Under the pieces are notes generated by a model. The model had not been told where the DNA came from and did not search any database. It saw only the letters and a program-made list of their open reading frames with translations. From Kibdelosporangium persicum (lineage in GTDB: Bacteria > Actinomycetota > Actinomycetes > Mycobacteriales > Pseudonocardiaceae), in NCBI RefSeq assembly GCF_013280595.1, contig NZ_JAAATY010000011.1, positions 124,001 through 188,000 on the forward strand: a DNA stretch of 64,000 bases, in the 5' to 3' direction. Positions 34,962 to 43,686 of the stretch are shown piece by piece (positions within the stretch are counted from its first letter, which is position 1; each line of letters begins with the position of its first letter). The position numbers were made by a program, and so were the translations under genes.

Positions 34962-36347
34962 CTAGTTGGTCACGGCGGCGAGCGCGTCGACCAAGCCGTG
35001 CCCGTAGAAACCGTTGTACGGCGCGTATCCCGCGCAGAACGCGTCCTGCGTCCCTGACCCGTTGAGGTCGTAGTCCGCCGGGCACGGGACGGTCTGCGAC
35101 TGGTTGTTCAGCAACCGCGTCAACGTCGAAGGCGAAGCCCCCGGACGGGTCGAGGCCAGCAATGCCAGCACGCCCGAAACATGCGGTGCCGCCATGGAAG
35201 TACCGCAGTAGCGCGCGTATCCGCCTGGCACGGTGGAAAGAACGCAGCCGCGCTCCGGGTCTTCCGTGTCGCGCAACCGTTCCCCGCCCGGCGCGGTCAC
35301 GTCGATCACGCCGAGCCCGTATGCGCTGTACCCGGCCTTCAGTTTGTCCATGCCCACCGACGACACCGCGAGCACGTCTCGCAGCCCCGCGGGCAGTACC
35401 CGGCAGCTCGGGTCCGGAGGATTCGCCATGTCGACGTTCTCGTTCGTCGCCGCGGCGACGTTCACCACGCGTTGCGAGTAGGCGTACGCGACGGCACGCG
35501 TCAACGCCTCACGCACAACGCGTTGCCCGCCCTTGGAGCACGTGAACAGCCACGGGTCCACGAAGTAGCTGCTGTTGGTGATGGTCATGTGCTTTTCCGC
35601 GGCCCACATGAAGCCGCAGATCGCGTACTCGGGGTAGATGCGGCCGCCGTCGTCGACCACGCGCACTGACGCGATGCGTACGCCGGGTGCGACACCGGTG
35701 ATGCCCTTGCCGTCGTCAGCGGCGGCGATGGTGCCGGCCACGTGTGTGCCGTGCGGTGAGTTCTTGGGCGCCCAGGCGGCGGGCGTGGTGTCGGGGCGTC
35801 CGGTGAGGCAGCCCGCGGACAGCGCGGGGTCGACGGCGGCCTTCAGGTCCGGGTGCGTGGCGTCGACGCCGGAGTCGAGCACGCCGACCACGACGTCGCG
35901 GCTGCCGGTCGTGACCTTGTGGGCGGCGTCGGCGTTGATCATCGCCATGTCCCACTGCTCGGCACTGCGGTCCGCGGACGACACGCTCGTCGAGCGCCGT
36001 ACGGTCGCGCTCGTCTCCTCTGACTTGCGCGTGCGTGCCGTCGAGCGCTGTGCGCTGAAGGCGCGGTTGGCGCCGATCTGGTCGGTGAACGCGGGGTCGG
36101 CGGAGGTCGCGACCGCCACGGCGATCTGCGGGTAGTAAACAGTGGTCACGCCACACGCGGCGGTGATCTCCGCCTGCGCCTCGGCCGTGCTCGTGCCAGG
36201 ATCGAACAGCACGATGTACCGCGACCGGGCACTGCTCGCGGAGACGCACCCGGCGTCGGTGGCGTCGGCTACAGCGGGCAGTGTGCACGTTGTGGCGAGC
36301 ACCGCCGTGAGCACCGCTGCCGCCTTTACGCGGCGGAGCAGAGGCAC
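34962..36347 (-). CDS. Secreted S8 family serine peptidase (subtilisin-like)
   Basis: Exported protease of 461 residues. A signal peptide (basic RRVKAAAVLTAVLATTCTLPAVADA) precedes a prodomain of about 110 residues, an Arg/Ser/Thr-rich linker and the catalytic domain with Asp near 158 (VVGVLDSGVD), His near 199 (SPHGTHVAG) and Ser near 384 (YCGTSMAAPH). Several cysteines suggest disulfides, and the oxyanion Asn region is NVAAATNEN. The GTG start has GGAGGT eight bases upstream. The gene lies antisense between two partner genes that are adjacent in other actinomycetes, so it is probably an insertion. Its target is unknown. Confidence 0.93.
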   Translation of the reverse strand: MPLLRRVKAAAVLTAVLATTCTLPAVADATDAGCVSASSARSRYIVLFDPGTSTAEAQAEITAACGVTTVYYPQIAVAVATSADPAFTDQIGANRAFSAQRSTARTRKSEETSATVRRSTSVSSADRSAEQWDMAMINADAAHKVTTGSRDVVVGVLDSGVDATHPDLKAAVDPALSAGCLTGRPDTTPAAWAPKNSPHGTHVAGTIAAADDGKGITGVAPGVRIASVRVVDDGGRIYPEYAICGFMWAAEKHMTITNSSYFVDPWLFTCSKGGQRVVREALTRAVAYAYSQRVVNVAAATNENVDMANPPDPSCRVLPAGLRDVLAVSSVGMDKLKAGYSAYGLGVIDVTAPGGERLRDTEDPERGCVLSTVPGGYARYCGTSMAAPHVSGVLALLASTRPGASPSTLTRLLNNQSQTVPCPADYDLNGSGTQDAFCAGYAPYNGFYGHGLVDALAAVTN

Positions 36348-36529
36348 GACAACAGACCTCCATCACTGGGTCGGCCGGCTCGGGGGTACCGGCTGTCCAC
36401 GTTGCGGGACGGTAGCCACGCCGCGTCGGCCAGACAAGTTCATCCGCGCAATTGCGTCAGCCGGTACGGTGCCAGCCGGACACGGGTGCGCACCAGCCGA
36501 GCAGCCACAGACCACCAGAAGGAGTAACG

Positions 36530-37297
36530 CTGAGCCGTCAAGACCAGCCCAATCCGTCGCCACCTGGGGTGCAGAAGCTCAGGTTGCGTTACGCCAAACG
36601 TGGGCGACTGCGTTTCACGTCACACCGTGACATCGCCAGGGCGTTCGAACGCGCCCTGCGGCGCGCGCACGTGCCCATGGCGTTCTCCCAGGGCTTCAAC
36701 CCGCACCCGAAGATCTCCTGGATCGGCGCGGCCCCGACCGGCGCGGCCAGTGAGGCCGAATACGTGGAGATCCAGCTGGTCGAGGTGGTCGAGCCGGCGA
36801 GCCTGCTGCCGGAGCTGGACAAGGCCATGCCACCGGGCCTGGACCTGCTCGAGGTGGTCCAGGCCACATCGGGGTCGCTGGCCGACCGCATCGATGCCAG
36901 CCGCTGGCAGATCGAGGTGCCCGGGGTCCCGCACGCCGAGCTGGTCGCGGCGGTCGAGGCGTTCCTGGCCGTCGAAGTGGCCGAAGTAGAGCGTCTGACC
37001 AAGGGCGGCATGCGGACAATCAACGTCCGACCTGCGGTTGTACGTGCGCGGACCCGTGAAGTGTCGGCGGACTCGCAACCATATGGGATACTTGACGTAG
37101 TTGTACGGCAGACAACACCTGCCGTGCGGCCGGACGACGTGCTGAGCGCGCTCCGTGTCGTCGCCGCTCTGGAACCGCCGGTGCCCGCGAAGGCGACCCG
37201 GATGGCCCAGGGGCGGCTCGACGATGGCGGCGGTATCGCCGACCCGCTGGCCCCTGACCGGGGCCCGGAGCCGTCACGGGACGACGTCCACAGCTGA
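36530..37297 (+). CDS. TIGR03936 (DUF2344) radical SAM-associated protein, CTG start
   Basis: About 255 residues. The domain opens with QKLRLRYAKRGRLRFTSHRD and continues with AFERALRRAHVPMAFSQGFNPHPKISW, the family hallmark. It partners the TIGR03960 radical SAM protein in an unknown reaction, probably on RNA or a translation factor given its place before rne. No ATG or GTG has a ribosome binding site, but AGAAGGAG lies five bases before a CTG that gives a normal N-terminus (SRQDQPNPSPPGVQ). A start at a later GTG (VQKLRLRY) would cut very close to the domain and lacks a binding site. Confidence 0.88.
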   Translation: MSRQDQPNPSPPGVQKLRLRYAKRGRLRFTSHRDIARAFERALRRAHVPMAFSQGFNPHPKISWIGAAPTGAASEAEYVEIQLVEVVEPASLLPELDKAMPPGLDLLEVVQATSGSLADRIDASRWQIEVPGVPHAELVAAVEAFLAVEVAEVERLTKGGMRTINVRPAVVRARTREVSADSQPYGILDVVVRQTTPAVRPDDVLSALRVVAALEPPVPAKATRMAQGRLDDGGGIADPLAPDRGPEPSRDDVHS

Positions 37298-37502
37298 CCT
37301 GTGCCACCCAAGGGTGGCGTGAGGCGAGGATTCCCGCCGTTCGCGCGGCGGACCAGGCAAGAAGAACGAACCGGCTCTCGCCAGGGGAAGGCGGCGAAGA
37401 GACCGGTACACAACGTCCGCTGCCCTGCGCGGCGGACCGAACACGAGAGGCCCCTGTGCGGCCGCGTCCGAGTATGGACGCGCCCGGGGGCGGAGGAGCT
37501 AC

Positions 37503-40289
37503 ATGTCGGACACGACGACGCCCGCCGGTGAAGACAACGCCGAGCGGGACCTGATCGACCTGCCGCCGAAGATCCGGGTGCACGCCCTCGCGAAGCTGCT
37601 CGGCGCGAGCAGCCGCGAGGTGATGGCGGCCCTCGCGGACCTGGATGAGGAGGTCCGCAGCGCGCAGTCCAGCGTCAGCCGTGAGGTGGCGCGGCGCGTC
37701 GTGGACGCGCTGGCTCCCCAGGAGGACGAGCCGGTGGCCGAGGAGGCGGAGCCCGAGCCCGCCCCCGAGGTACAACAGACCGAGGAGCAGCAGGCCGAGG
37801 AGCCGGCCGCCGACGTGCGCGTGCCGCCGCGGCAGCCGCTGTTCGCGTCGGCGTCCCCGCTGTTCCTGCCGCCGGACGCGCAGGCTCGCCCGGCCCGGCC
37901 GCCGCAGCAGCCGGTCGAGGAGCCCGCCGAGCCCGCTGACCAGGCCGAGGACGCTGAGGACGCGGAGGGCACCGAGGAGGACGGCAGCACGCGTCGCCGC
38001 CGTCGTCGCGGCCGTCGTGGGCGCGGTCGCGGCAAGGGCGGCCAGGCCGACGAGGCCGGTGACGAGCAGGACGACGAGGAGACCCCGGCCGCGTCCGAGG
38101 AGGAGCCGGAGGCCGGCGAGAGCGACGCGGACGAGGCCGAGGACGCCGCCGAGGATGGCGTGAGCCGTCGCCGCCGTCGTCGCCGTCGCCGCAAGGGCAC
38201 GGCTGACGACGAGGTCGCGGCCAGCGAGGACGACCCGCCGAACACCGTTGTGCACGTGCGGGAAGCGCGGGACGAAAAGTCCAAAGCGGACAAACCGGAA
38301 CGCGACGAGGTGCGCAGCGTCCGGGGCTCGACCCGGCTGGAGGCCAAGCGCCAGCGCCGCCGGGACGGCCGCGAGGCAGGCCGCCGCCGCGCGCCGATCC
38401 TGTCCGAGGCCGAGTTCCTCACCCGGCGTGAGTCGGTCGACCGCAAGATGATCGTGCGTGAGCGCGCGGACCGCACCCAGATCGGCGTGCTGGAGGACGG
38501 CGTGCTCGTCGAGCACTTCGTCACCGCGTCCGGCTCGGGCTCGCTCGTCGGCAACGTCTACCTCGGCCGTGTGCAGAACGTGCTGCCGAGCATGGAGGCC
38601 GCGTTCGTCGACATCGGCCGCGGCCGCAACGCCGTGCTGTACGCCGGTGAGGTCGACTGGGACGCCGCCGGCCTGGAGGGCAAGGCCCGCCGGATCGAGC
38701 AGGCGCTGGCGACCGGCGACAGCGTGCTCGTGCAGGTCACCAAGGACCCGGTCGGGCACAAGGGCGCCCGGCTGACCACCCAGATCAGCCTGCCCGGCCG
38801 TTTCCTGGTCTACGTGCCCGGCGGCGGCGCCACCGGGATCAGCCGCAAGCTGCCGGAGAACGAGCGGCGCAGGCTCAAGGACATCCTCAAGCGGATCGTC
38901 CCCGAGGACGCCGGTGTGATCATCCGGACCGCCTCCGAGGGCATCAGCGAGGAGGAACTGGCCCGCGACGTGCGCAGGCTGCAGGCGCAGTGGCAGGTCA
39001 TCAAGGACAAGGCCGAGGGCACCGACGAGGTCAAGAAGGCCACCGCGCCGACGCTGCTCTACGAGGAGCCGGACCTGCTGGTCAAGGTCGTGCGCGACCT
39101 GTTCACCGAGGACTTCTCCGCGCTGGTCGTGCAGGGCGACGACGCGTGGGACACGATCGACGCCTACGTCCGGCACGTCGCGCCTGACCTGCAGGAACGC
39201 CTGCAGCGGCACGTCGGCCCGACGGACGTGTTCACCGAGTACCGCATCGACGAGCAGCTGCTCAAGGCGCTGGACCGCAAGGTCTGGCTGCCGTCCGGCG
39301 GCTACCTGGTCATCGACCGCACCGAGGCGATGACCGTGATCGACGTGAACACCGGCAAGTTCACCGGATCAGGCGGCAACCTCGAGGAGACGGTCACCCG
39401 CAACAACCTGGAGTCGGCCGAGGAGATCGTCCGCCAGCTGCGGCTGCGCGACATCGGCGGGATCATCGTGATCGACTTCATCGACATGGTGCTGGAGTCC
39501 AACCGGGACCTGGTGCTGCGCAGGCTGACCGAGTGCCTCGGCCGCGACCGCACGCGGCACCAGGTCGCCGAGGTCACCTCGCTGGGCCTGGTGCAGATGA
39601 CCCGCAAGCGGGTCGGCACGGGCCTGCTCGAGGCGTTCAGCAGCACGTGTGAGCACTGCCGGGGCCGTGGCGTGGTCGTGTCCACCGAGCCGATCGTCAA
39701 GTCGAACGGCGCGAACGGCGGCGGCAACGGCCACCAGCATCAGCACCAGCCGTCGAAGCCGGGCAAGCCGGAGGAGAAGGCGGCGGAGCGCACGCGGGAG
39801 CGGCCGACCCGGGCGGAGCGCCGGGCCAAGGCCGAGCGGGCGCGTGCCGAGGCCGCGGAGGCGGCGGAGGCCGCTGAAGCGGCCGAGTCGGCCGAGACAC
39901 AGGCCGAAGCGGCCGCCGAGGTCGCCGCCGAAGCCGCGGCTGAGGCTGTGCAGGCCGTCGAGGTCGCCGAGGAAGCCGCCGGCCAGGCCGTCGCCGAGGT
40001 CGAAGCCGTCGAGACCGAGGCCGTCGAGCCCGCGCCGGCCGCTGAGCCGGAGCCTGAGCTGCGGCCCGTCGCCGCGGCCATGGACGAGGCCGCGGCCGAG
40101 AAGCCTGAGAAGGCCGAGAAGGCGGCGGAGATCGAGCAGGCGTCCGCGACCAACGGGCACGTGCCGTCCTCCGAGGTGCCGCAGGGTGTCGACGACGACC
40201 TGGTGCTCGCGCCACCGCCCCGGCGGCAGCGCAGGCGCGCCGCGTCCCGGCCGGCCGGACCGCCGGTCAACGCGGCCCAGGACAGGTAA
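37503..40289 (+). CDS. rne: Ribonuclease E/G
   Basis: Endoribonuclease that starts mRNA decay and processes rRNA. At 928 residues it has the actinobacterial layout with the catalytic core in the middle. A long N-terminal acidic/basic region (about residues 1-310, with RRRRRRGRRGRGRGKGG and a second Arg run) is followed by the S1 domain (GNVYLGRVQNVLPSMEAAFVDI). The RNase domain has catalytic Asp residues in MTVIDVNTGKF (near 614) and IIVIDFIDM, and the Zn-link cysteines lie in STCEHCRGRG (near 716 and 719). A Glu/Ala-rich tail follows. The ATG is preceded by GGAGGAG. rplU follows, as in relatives. Confidence 0.97.
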   Translation: MSDTTTPAGEDNAERDLIDLPPKIRVHALAKLLGASSREVMAALADLDEEVRSAQSSVSREVARRVVDALAPQEDEPVAEEAEPEPAPEVQQTEEQQAEEPAADVRVPPRQPLFASASPLFLPPDAQARPARPPQQPVEEPAEPADQAEDAEDAEGTEEDGSTRRRRRRGRRGRGRGKGGQADEAGDEQDDEETPAASEEEPEAGESDADEAEDAAEDGVSRRRRRRRRRKGTADDEVAASEDDPPNTVVHVREARDEKSKADKPERDEVRSVRGSTRLEAKRQRRRDGREAGRRRAPILSEAEFLTRRESVDRKMIVRERADRTQIGVLEDGVLVEHFVTASGSGSLVGNVYLGRVQNVLPSMEAAFVDIGRGRNAVLYAGEVDWDAAGLEGKARRIEQALATGDSVLVQVTKDPVGHKGARLTTQISLPGRFLVYVPGGGATGISRKLPENERRRLKDILKRIVPEDAGVIIRTASEGISEEELARDVRRLQAQWQVIKDKAEGTDEVKKATAPTLLYEEPDLLVKVVRDLFTEDFSALVVQGDDAWDTIDAYVRHVAPDLQERLQRHVGPTDVFTEYRIDEQLLKALDRKVWLPSGGYLVIDRTEAMTVIDVNTGKFTGSGGNLEETVTRNNLESAEEIVRQLRLRDIGGIIVIDFIDMVLESNRDLVLRRLTECLGRDRTRHQVAEVTSLGLVQMTRKRVGTGLLEAFSSTCEHCRGRGVVVSTEPIVKSNGANGGGNGHQHQHQPSKPGKPEEKAAERTRERPTRAERRAKAERARAEAAEAAEAAEAAESAETQAEAAAEVAAEAAAEAVQAVEVAEEAAGQAVAEVEAVETEAVEPAPAAEPEPELRPVAAAMDEAAAEKPEKAEKAAEIEQASATNGHVPSSEVPQGVDDDLVLAPPPRRQRRRAASRPAGPPVNAAQDR

Positions 40290-40293
40290 CAAG

Positions 40294-40308
40294 GCCCCCG
40301 CCGGGGGC
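40294..40308 (+). terminator. Short GC hairpin after rne
   Basis: GCCCCC and GGGGGC pair around a 3-base loop five bases after the rne stop. There is no T run. It separates rne from the rplU promoter. Confidence 0.4.
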
Positions 40309-40323
40309 GCCAGGAGCATGTTG

Positions 40324-40360
40324 TAACCTAGTACGTGGCCCGCCTTCCAGCGGGTCACGT
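40324..40360 (+). promoter_or_regulatory. rplU promoter element and 5' leader hairpin
   Basis: TAACCT (40324-40329) is a good -10 element. The transcript would begin near the foot of a hairpin with 11-base arms (ACGTGGCCCGC and GCGGGTCACGT, one wobble) around a 6-base loop at 40333-40360. The start codon lies 78 bases downstream. A hairpin at the very 5' end of a ribosomal protein mRNA could stabilize it or serve autoregulation by L21, neither of which can be judged from sequence. Confidence 0.45.
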
Positions 40361-40437
40361 CGTGTGCAGCCCGGTCCGAAACGGCCAGGGCGCGCGTGGC
40401 CCACCCATCATCAACGAGTAGCAAGCAGGAGACTTCC

Positions 40438-40752
40438 GTGTCCGCGTACGCGATCGTCAAGACCGGCGGCAAGCAGTACAAGGTCGCCGTGGGCGACGTC
40501 GTCGAGGTCGAGAAGCTCGAGGGCGAGCCGGGCACCGAGCTCACCTTCCCGGCAGTGCTCGTTGTCGATGGCAGCGACGTCACCACCGACGCCGACGCGC
40601 TGGCCAAGGTGTCGGTGACCGGCAAGGTCGTCGCGCAGACCAAGGGCCCCAAGATCCGCATCCACAAGTTCAAGAACAAGACCGGATACCACAAGCGCCA
40701 GGGTCACCGCCAGAAGCTGACCCGCGTCGAGGTCACCGGCATCACCAAGTAA
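40438..40752 (+). CDS. rplU: 50S ribosomal protein L21
   Basis: Large-subunit ribosomal protein of 104 residues that binds 23S rRNA near L20. The opening [28 protein letters not shown] and the closing [22 protein letters not shown] are family hallmarks. The GTG start has CAGGAG six bases upstream; an in-frame ATG 42 bases earlier would add a Ser/Thr-rich tail not found in L21. rpmA follows after 14 bases. Confidence 0.98.
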   Translation: MSAYAIVKTGGKQYKVAVGDVVEVEKLEGEPGTELTFPAVLVVDGSDVTTDADALAKVSVTGKVVAQTKGPKIRIHKFKNKTGYHKRQGHRQKLTRVEVTGITK

Positions 40753-40766
40753 GGACCTGACCAGCC

Positions 40767-41030
40767 ATGGCACACAAAAAGGGCGCGTCCAGCTCCCGCA
40801 ACGGCCGTGACTCCAACCCGCAGTACCTGGGAGTCAAGCGGTTCGGCGGCCAGGTGGTGAAGGCCGGTGAGATCCTGATCCGCCAGCGCGGCACCAAGTT
40901 CCACCCGGGCGTGAACGTCGGCCGCGGCAAGGACGACACGCTGTTCGCTCTGGCCGCCGGTGCGGTCCAGTTCGGTGCGAAGCGCGGCCGTAAGACCGTG
41001 AACATCGTTCCGGTCGAGGCTTCGGCCTAA
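40767..41030 (+). CDS. rpmA: 50S ribosomal protein L27
   Basis: Large-subunit protein of 87 residues whose N-terminal arm reaches the peptidyl transferase centre. [28 protein letters not shown] is the typical opening, split here by the conserved SSRNGRDS. There is no N-terminal extension needing cleavage as in Firmicutes. The ATG follows AAGGA closely. It shares an operon with rplU and ends at a strong hairpin. Confidence 0.98.
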   Translation: MAHKKGASSSRNGRDSNPQYLGVKRFGGQVVKAGEILIRQRGTKFHPGVNVGRGKDDTLFALAAGAVQFGAKRGRKTVNIVPVEASA

Positions 41031-41046
41031 TCGACCTAGCATTTCC

Positions 41047-41075
41047 AGGGGCGGGCCTGTAGTAGGCCCGCCCCT
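41047..41075 (+). terminator. Terminator after rpmA
   Basis: Perfect 12-base arms, AGGGGCGGGCCT and AGGCCCGCCCCT, around a 5-base loop, 16 bases after the rpmA stop. Only TT follows, but the stem is very stable. It would separate rplU-rpmA from obg-proB, or attenuate read-through. Confidence 0.7.
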
Positions 41076-41102
41076 TGGTGCGTTTGAAGAGAGGAACCCG
41101 CT

Positions 41103-42542
41103 GTGTCCCGATTCGTCGACCGCGTGGTGATTCACGTCGCCGCGGGTGACGGGGGTAACGGCGTTGCCTCCGTGCACCGGGAGAAGTTCAAGCCGCTCGG
41201 CGGCCCCGACGGCGGCAACGGTGGCAACGGCGGTGACGTCGTGCTCGTTGTCGACCCCGGTGTGCACACGCTGCTCGACTTCCACTTCCGCCCGCACGCG
41301 AGCGCCGGCAACGGCAAGCCAGGCCAGGGCAGCAACCGGGACGGCGCCAACGGTGCGCCACTCGAGCTGAAGGTCCCTGACGGCACTGTTGTGATGACCG
41401 AAGACGGCGAAGTGCTCGCCGACCTCGTCGGTGCCGGAACTCAGTTCGTGGCCGCCTCCGGTGGCCGTGGCGGGCTGGGCAACGCGGCGCTGGCGTCCAA
41501 GGCGCGTAAGGCGCCCGGGTTCGCCCTGCTCGGCGAGCCGGGGGAGCGGCGTGACCTCGTGCTCGAGCTGCGCTCGGTCGCCGATGTCGGCCTGGTCGGC
41601 TTCCCGTCCGCGGGCAAGTCGTCGCTGATCGCGGTGTTGTCCGCGGCACGGCCGAAGATCGCCGACTACCCGTTCACCACGCTCGTGCCGAACCTCGGTG
41701 TGATCACCAGCGGCGACCACGTGTTCACCATGGCCGACGTGCCCGGCCTGATCCCGGGCGCCAGCCAGGGCAAGGGCCTCGGCCTGGACTTCCTGCGGCA
41801 CATCGAACGCTGCGCGGTGCTGGTGCACGTCGTCGACTGCGCGACGTACGAGCCAGGCCGCGACCCGATGTCCGACGTCGACGCGCTGGAGGCCGAGCTG
41901 GCCCGCTACACCCCCGCGCTCGGCGGGGACCTGGCGGAGCGGCCCCGGGTCGTGGTGCTGAACAAGATCGACATACCGGACGCGCGGGACCTGGCCGAGA
42001 TCGTCCGGCCGGACTTCGAGCAGCGCGGCTGGCCGGTGTTCGAGGTGTCCACGGCGACCCGCGAAGGCCTGCGGGAACTGACCTTCGCGCTGGCCGAAGT
42101 GGTCGAGCGGTACCGCGCGGCGCAGCCGGTCGCCGAGTCGACCCGGGTCGTGCTGCGGCCGAAAGCCGTGGACGACAAGGGCTTCGAGGTCATCCCCGAC
42201 CCGGACGACGAGACCGGGTTCATCGTCACGGGCGAACGCCCGGAGCGGTGGGTGCTGCAGACGGACTTCACCAACGACGAAGCCGTCGGCTACCTCGCCG
42301 ACCGCCTCAACAGGCTGGGCGTCGAGGACGAGTTGGCGGCCAAGGGCGCACAGCCCGGGTGTGCCGTCACGATCGGATCGTGGACCTTCGACTGGGAGCC
42401 GTCCACTCCTGGCGTCGCCGCCGTGCTGACCGGGCGCGGTACCGACGTGCGGCTTGAGCAGACAGATCGCGTGAGCGCCGCGGAACGCAAGATCGCCCGG
42501 CGGTTGCGCCGTGGTCTGCCGGTCGAGGATGAAACCGAGTGA
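41103..42542 (+). CDS. obg: GTPase Obg (CgtA)
   Basis: Ribosome-associated GTPase linked to 50S assembly and stress control, 479 residues. The glycine-rich Obg fold fills the first 160 residues ([24 protein letters not shown]-type repeats). The G domain follows with G1 [10 protein letters not shown], the G3 [16 protein letters not shown] and G4 NKIDIPD. The C-terminal OCT domain (about 340-430, with [23 protein letters not shown]) is present, then a basic tail. The GTG start has GAGAGGAA upstream. The next gene, proB, overlaps by four bases. Confidence 0.97.
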   Translation: MSRFVDRVVIHVAAGDGGNGVASVHREKFKPLGGPDGGNGGNGGDVVLVVDPGVHTLLDFHFRPHASAGNGKPGQGSNRDGANGAPLELKVPDGTVVMTEDGEVLADLVGAGTQFVAASGGRGGLGNAALASKARKAPGFALLGEPGERRDLVLELRSVADVGLVGFPSAGKSSLIAVLSAARPKIADYPFTTLVPNLGVITSGDHVFTMADVPGLIPGASQGKGLGLDFLRHIERCAVLVHVVDCATYEPGRDPMSDVDALEAELARYTPALGGDLAERPRVVVLNKIDIPDARDLAEIVRPDFEQRGWPVFEVSTATREGLRELTFALAEVVERYRAAQPVAESTRVVLRPKAVDDKGFEVIPDPDDETGFIVTGERPERWVLQTDFTNDEAVGYLADRLNRLGVEDELAAKGAQPGCAVTIGSWTFDWEPSTPGVAAVLTGRGTDVRLEQTDRVSAAERKIARRLRRGLPVEDETE

Positions 42543-43669
42543 CAGCTCCGGCGACACCGCAGACGCGCAAGGCCCTGGCCGACGCGAACCGGATTGTGGT
42601 GAAGGTCGGTTCGTCCTCGCTGACCACAGCGGAAGGCGGCTTGGACCCGGCACGGCTGGACTCCCTGGTGGACGCGCTGGCCGCGCGCCGCGCGGCCGGG
42701 AGTCAGGTCGTGCTGGTGTCGTCGGGTGCCATCGCGGCGGGTCTCGCGCCGCTCGGCATTCCGCGTCGTCCGCGTGACCTCGCCACCCAACAGGCCGCCG
42801 CATCGGTCGGTCAGTTGGCGCTCGCACACGCGTACGCGTCGTCGTTCGCGCGGTACTCGGTGACGGTCGGTCAGGTCCTGCTCACGGCCGATGACGTTGT
42901 GCGGCGCTCGCACTACCGCAACGCCCAGCGCACGTTCTCCAAGCTGCTCGCCTTGGACACCGTGCCGGTGGTGAACGAGAACGACACCGTTGCCACCGAG
43001 GAGATCCGGTTCGGTGACAACGACCGGCTCGCCGCCCTCGTCGCTCACCTGGTCGGCGCCGACGGTCTTTTCCTGCTGTCCGATGTGGACGCCCTGTACG
43101 ACGGCGATCCGCGCCGCGGCGCCGCCAACAAGATCGACGAGGTGATCGGCGATTCCGATGTGGACGGTGTGAAAGCCGGTACCCAGGGGGCTTCCGGCCT
43201 GGGCACCGGCGGCATGGCGTCCAAGCTGGCCGCGGCCCGGCTGGCTTCGTCCTCCGGTATCCCGGTCCTGCTCGCCGCCGCGGCGGACGTCACCCGCGCC
43301 CTGACCACCGCCGACGTGGGCACGGCTTTCGCCGCCACCGGCACCAGGCTCTCGGCCCGGCGGTTCTGGCTCGGCCACGCCGCCGGTGCGACCGGTCGCC
43401 TCTGGCTCGACGACGGCGCCGTGACCGCCGTGGTCCACCGCCGCCGGTCGCTGCTCAGCGCCGGCATCACCGCCGTCGACGGCGAATTCGACGCAGGCGA
43501 TGTCGTCGAGCTCGTCAACCTGTCCGGCACTGTGGTCGCCCGCGGCGTGGTCGCGTTCGACGCCGCCGAACTTCCTGCGCTGATCGGCCGGTCAAGCCAC
43601 GAACTGCCCGCCGAACAGCGCCGCGAGGTCGTGCACGCCGACGACCTGGTCCCCGTCCGGACCTTCTAG
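42539..43669 (+). CDS. proB: Glutamate 5-kinase
   Basis: First enzyme of proline synthesis; phosphorylates glutamate. The 376 residues hold an amino-acid kinase domain ([78 protein letters not shown]) and a C-terminal PUA domain from about residue 280 ([24 protein letters not shown]). The GTG start overlaps the obg stop (GTGA), so expression is coupled. proA does not follow; an unrelated transporter gene converges here. Confidence 0.97.
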   Translation: MTAPATPQTRKALADANRIVVKVGSSSLTTAEGGLDPARLDSLVDALAARRAAGSQVVLVSSGAIAAGLAPLGIPRRPRDLATQQAAASVGQLALAHAYASSFARYSVTVGQVLLTADDVVRRSHYRNAQRTFSKLLALDTVPVVNENDTVATEEIRFGDNDRLAALVAHLVGADGLFLLSDVDALYDGDPRRGAANKIDEVIGDSDVDGVKAGTQGASGLGTGGMASKLAAARLASSSGIPVLLAAAADVTRALTTADVGTAFAATGTRLSARRFWLGHAAGATGRLWLDDGAVTAVVHRRRSLLSAGITAVDGEFDAGDVVELVNLSGTVVARGVVAFDAAELPALIGRSSHELPAEQRREVVHADDLVPVRTF

Positions 43670-43686
43670 GTCAGCCACCGGCGTCG

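Noticed and set aside
37020-39212. 730-codon open frame antisense to rne
   Set aside because: Repetitive leucine- and arginine-rich product caused by the Glu/Arg-rich coding sequence of RNase E; no ribosome binding site or recognisable domain.
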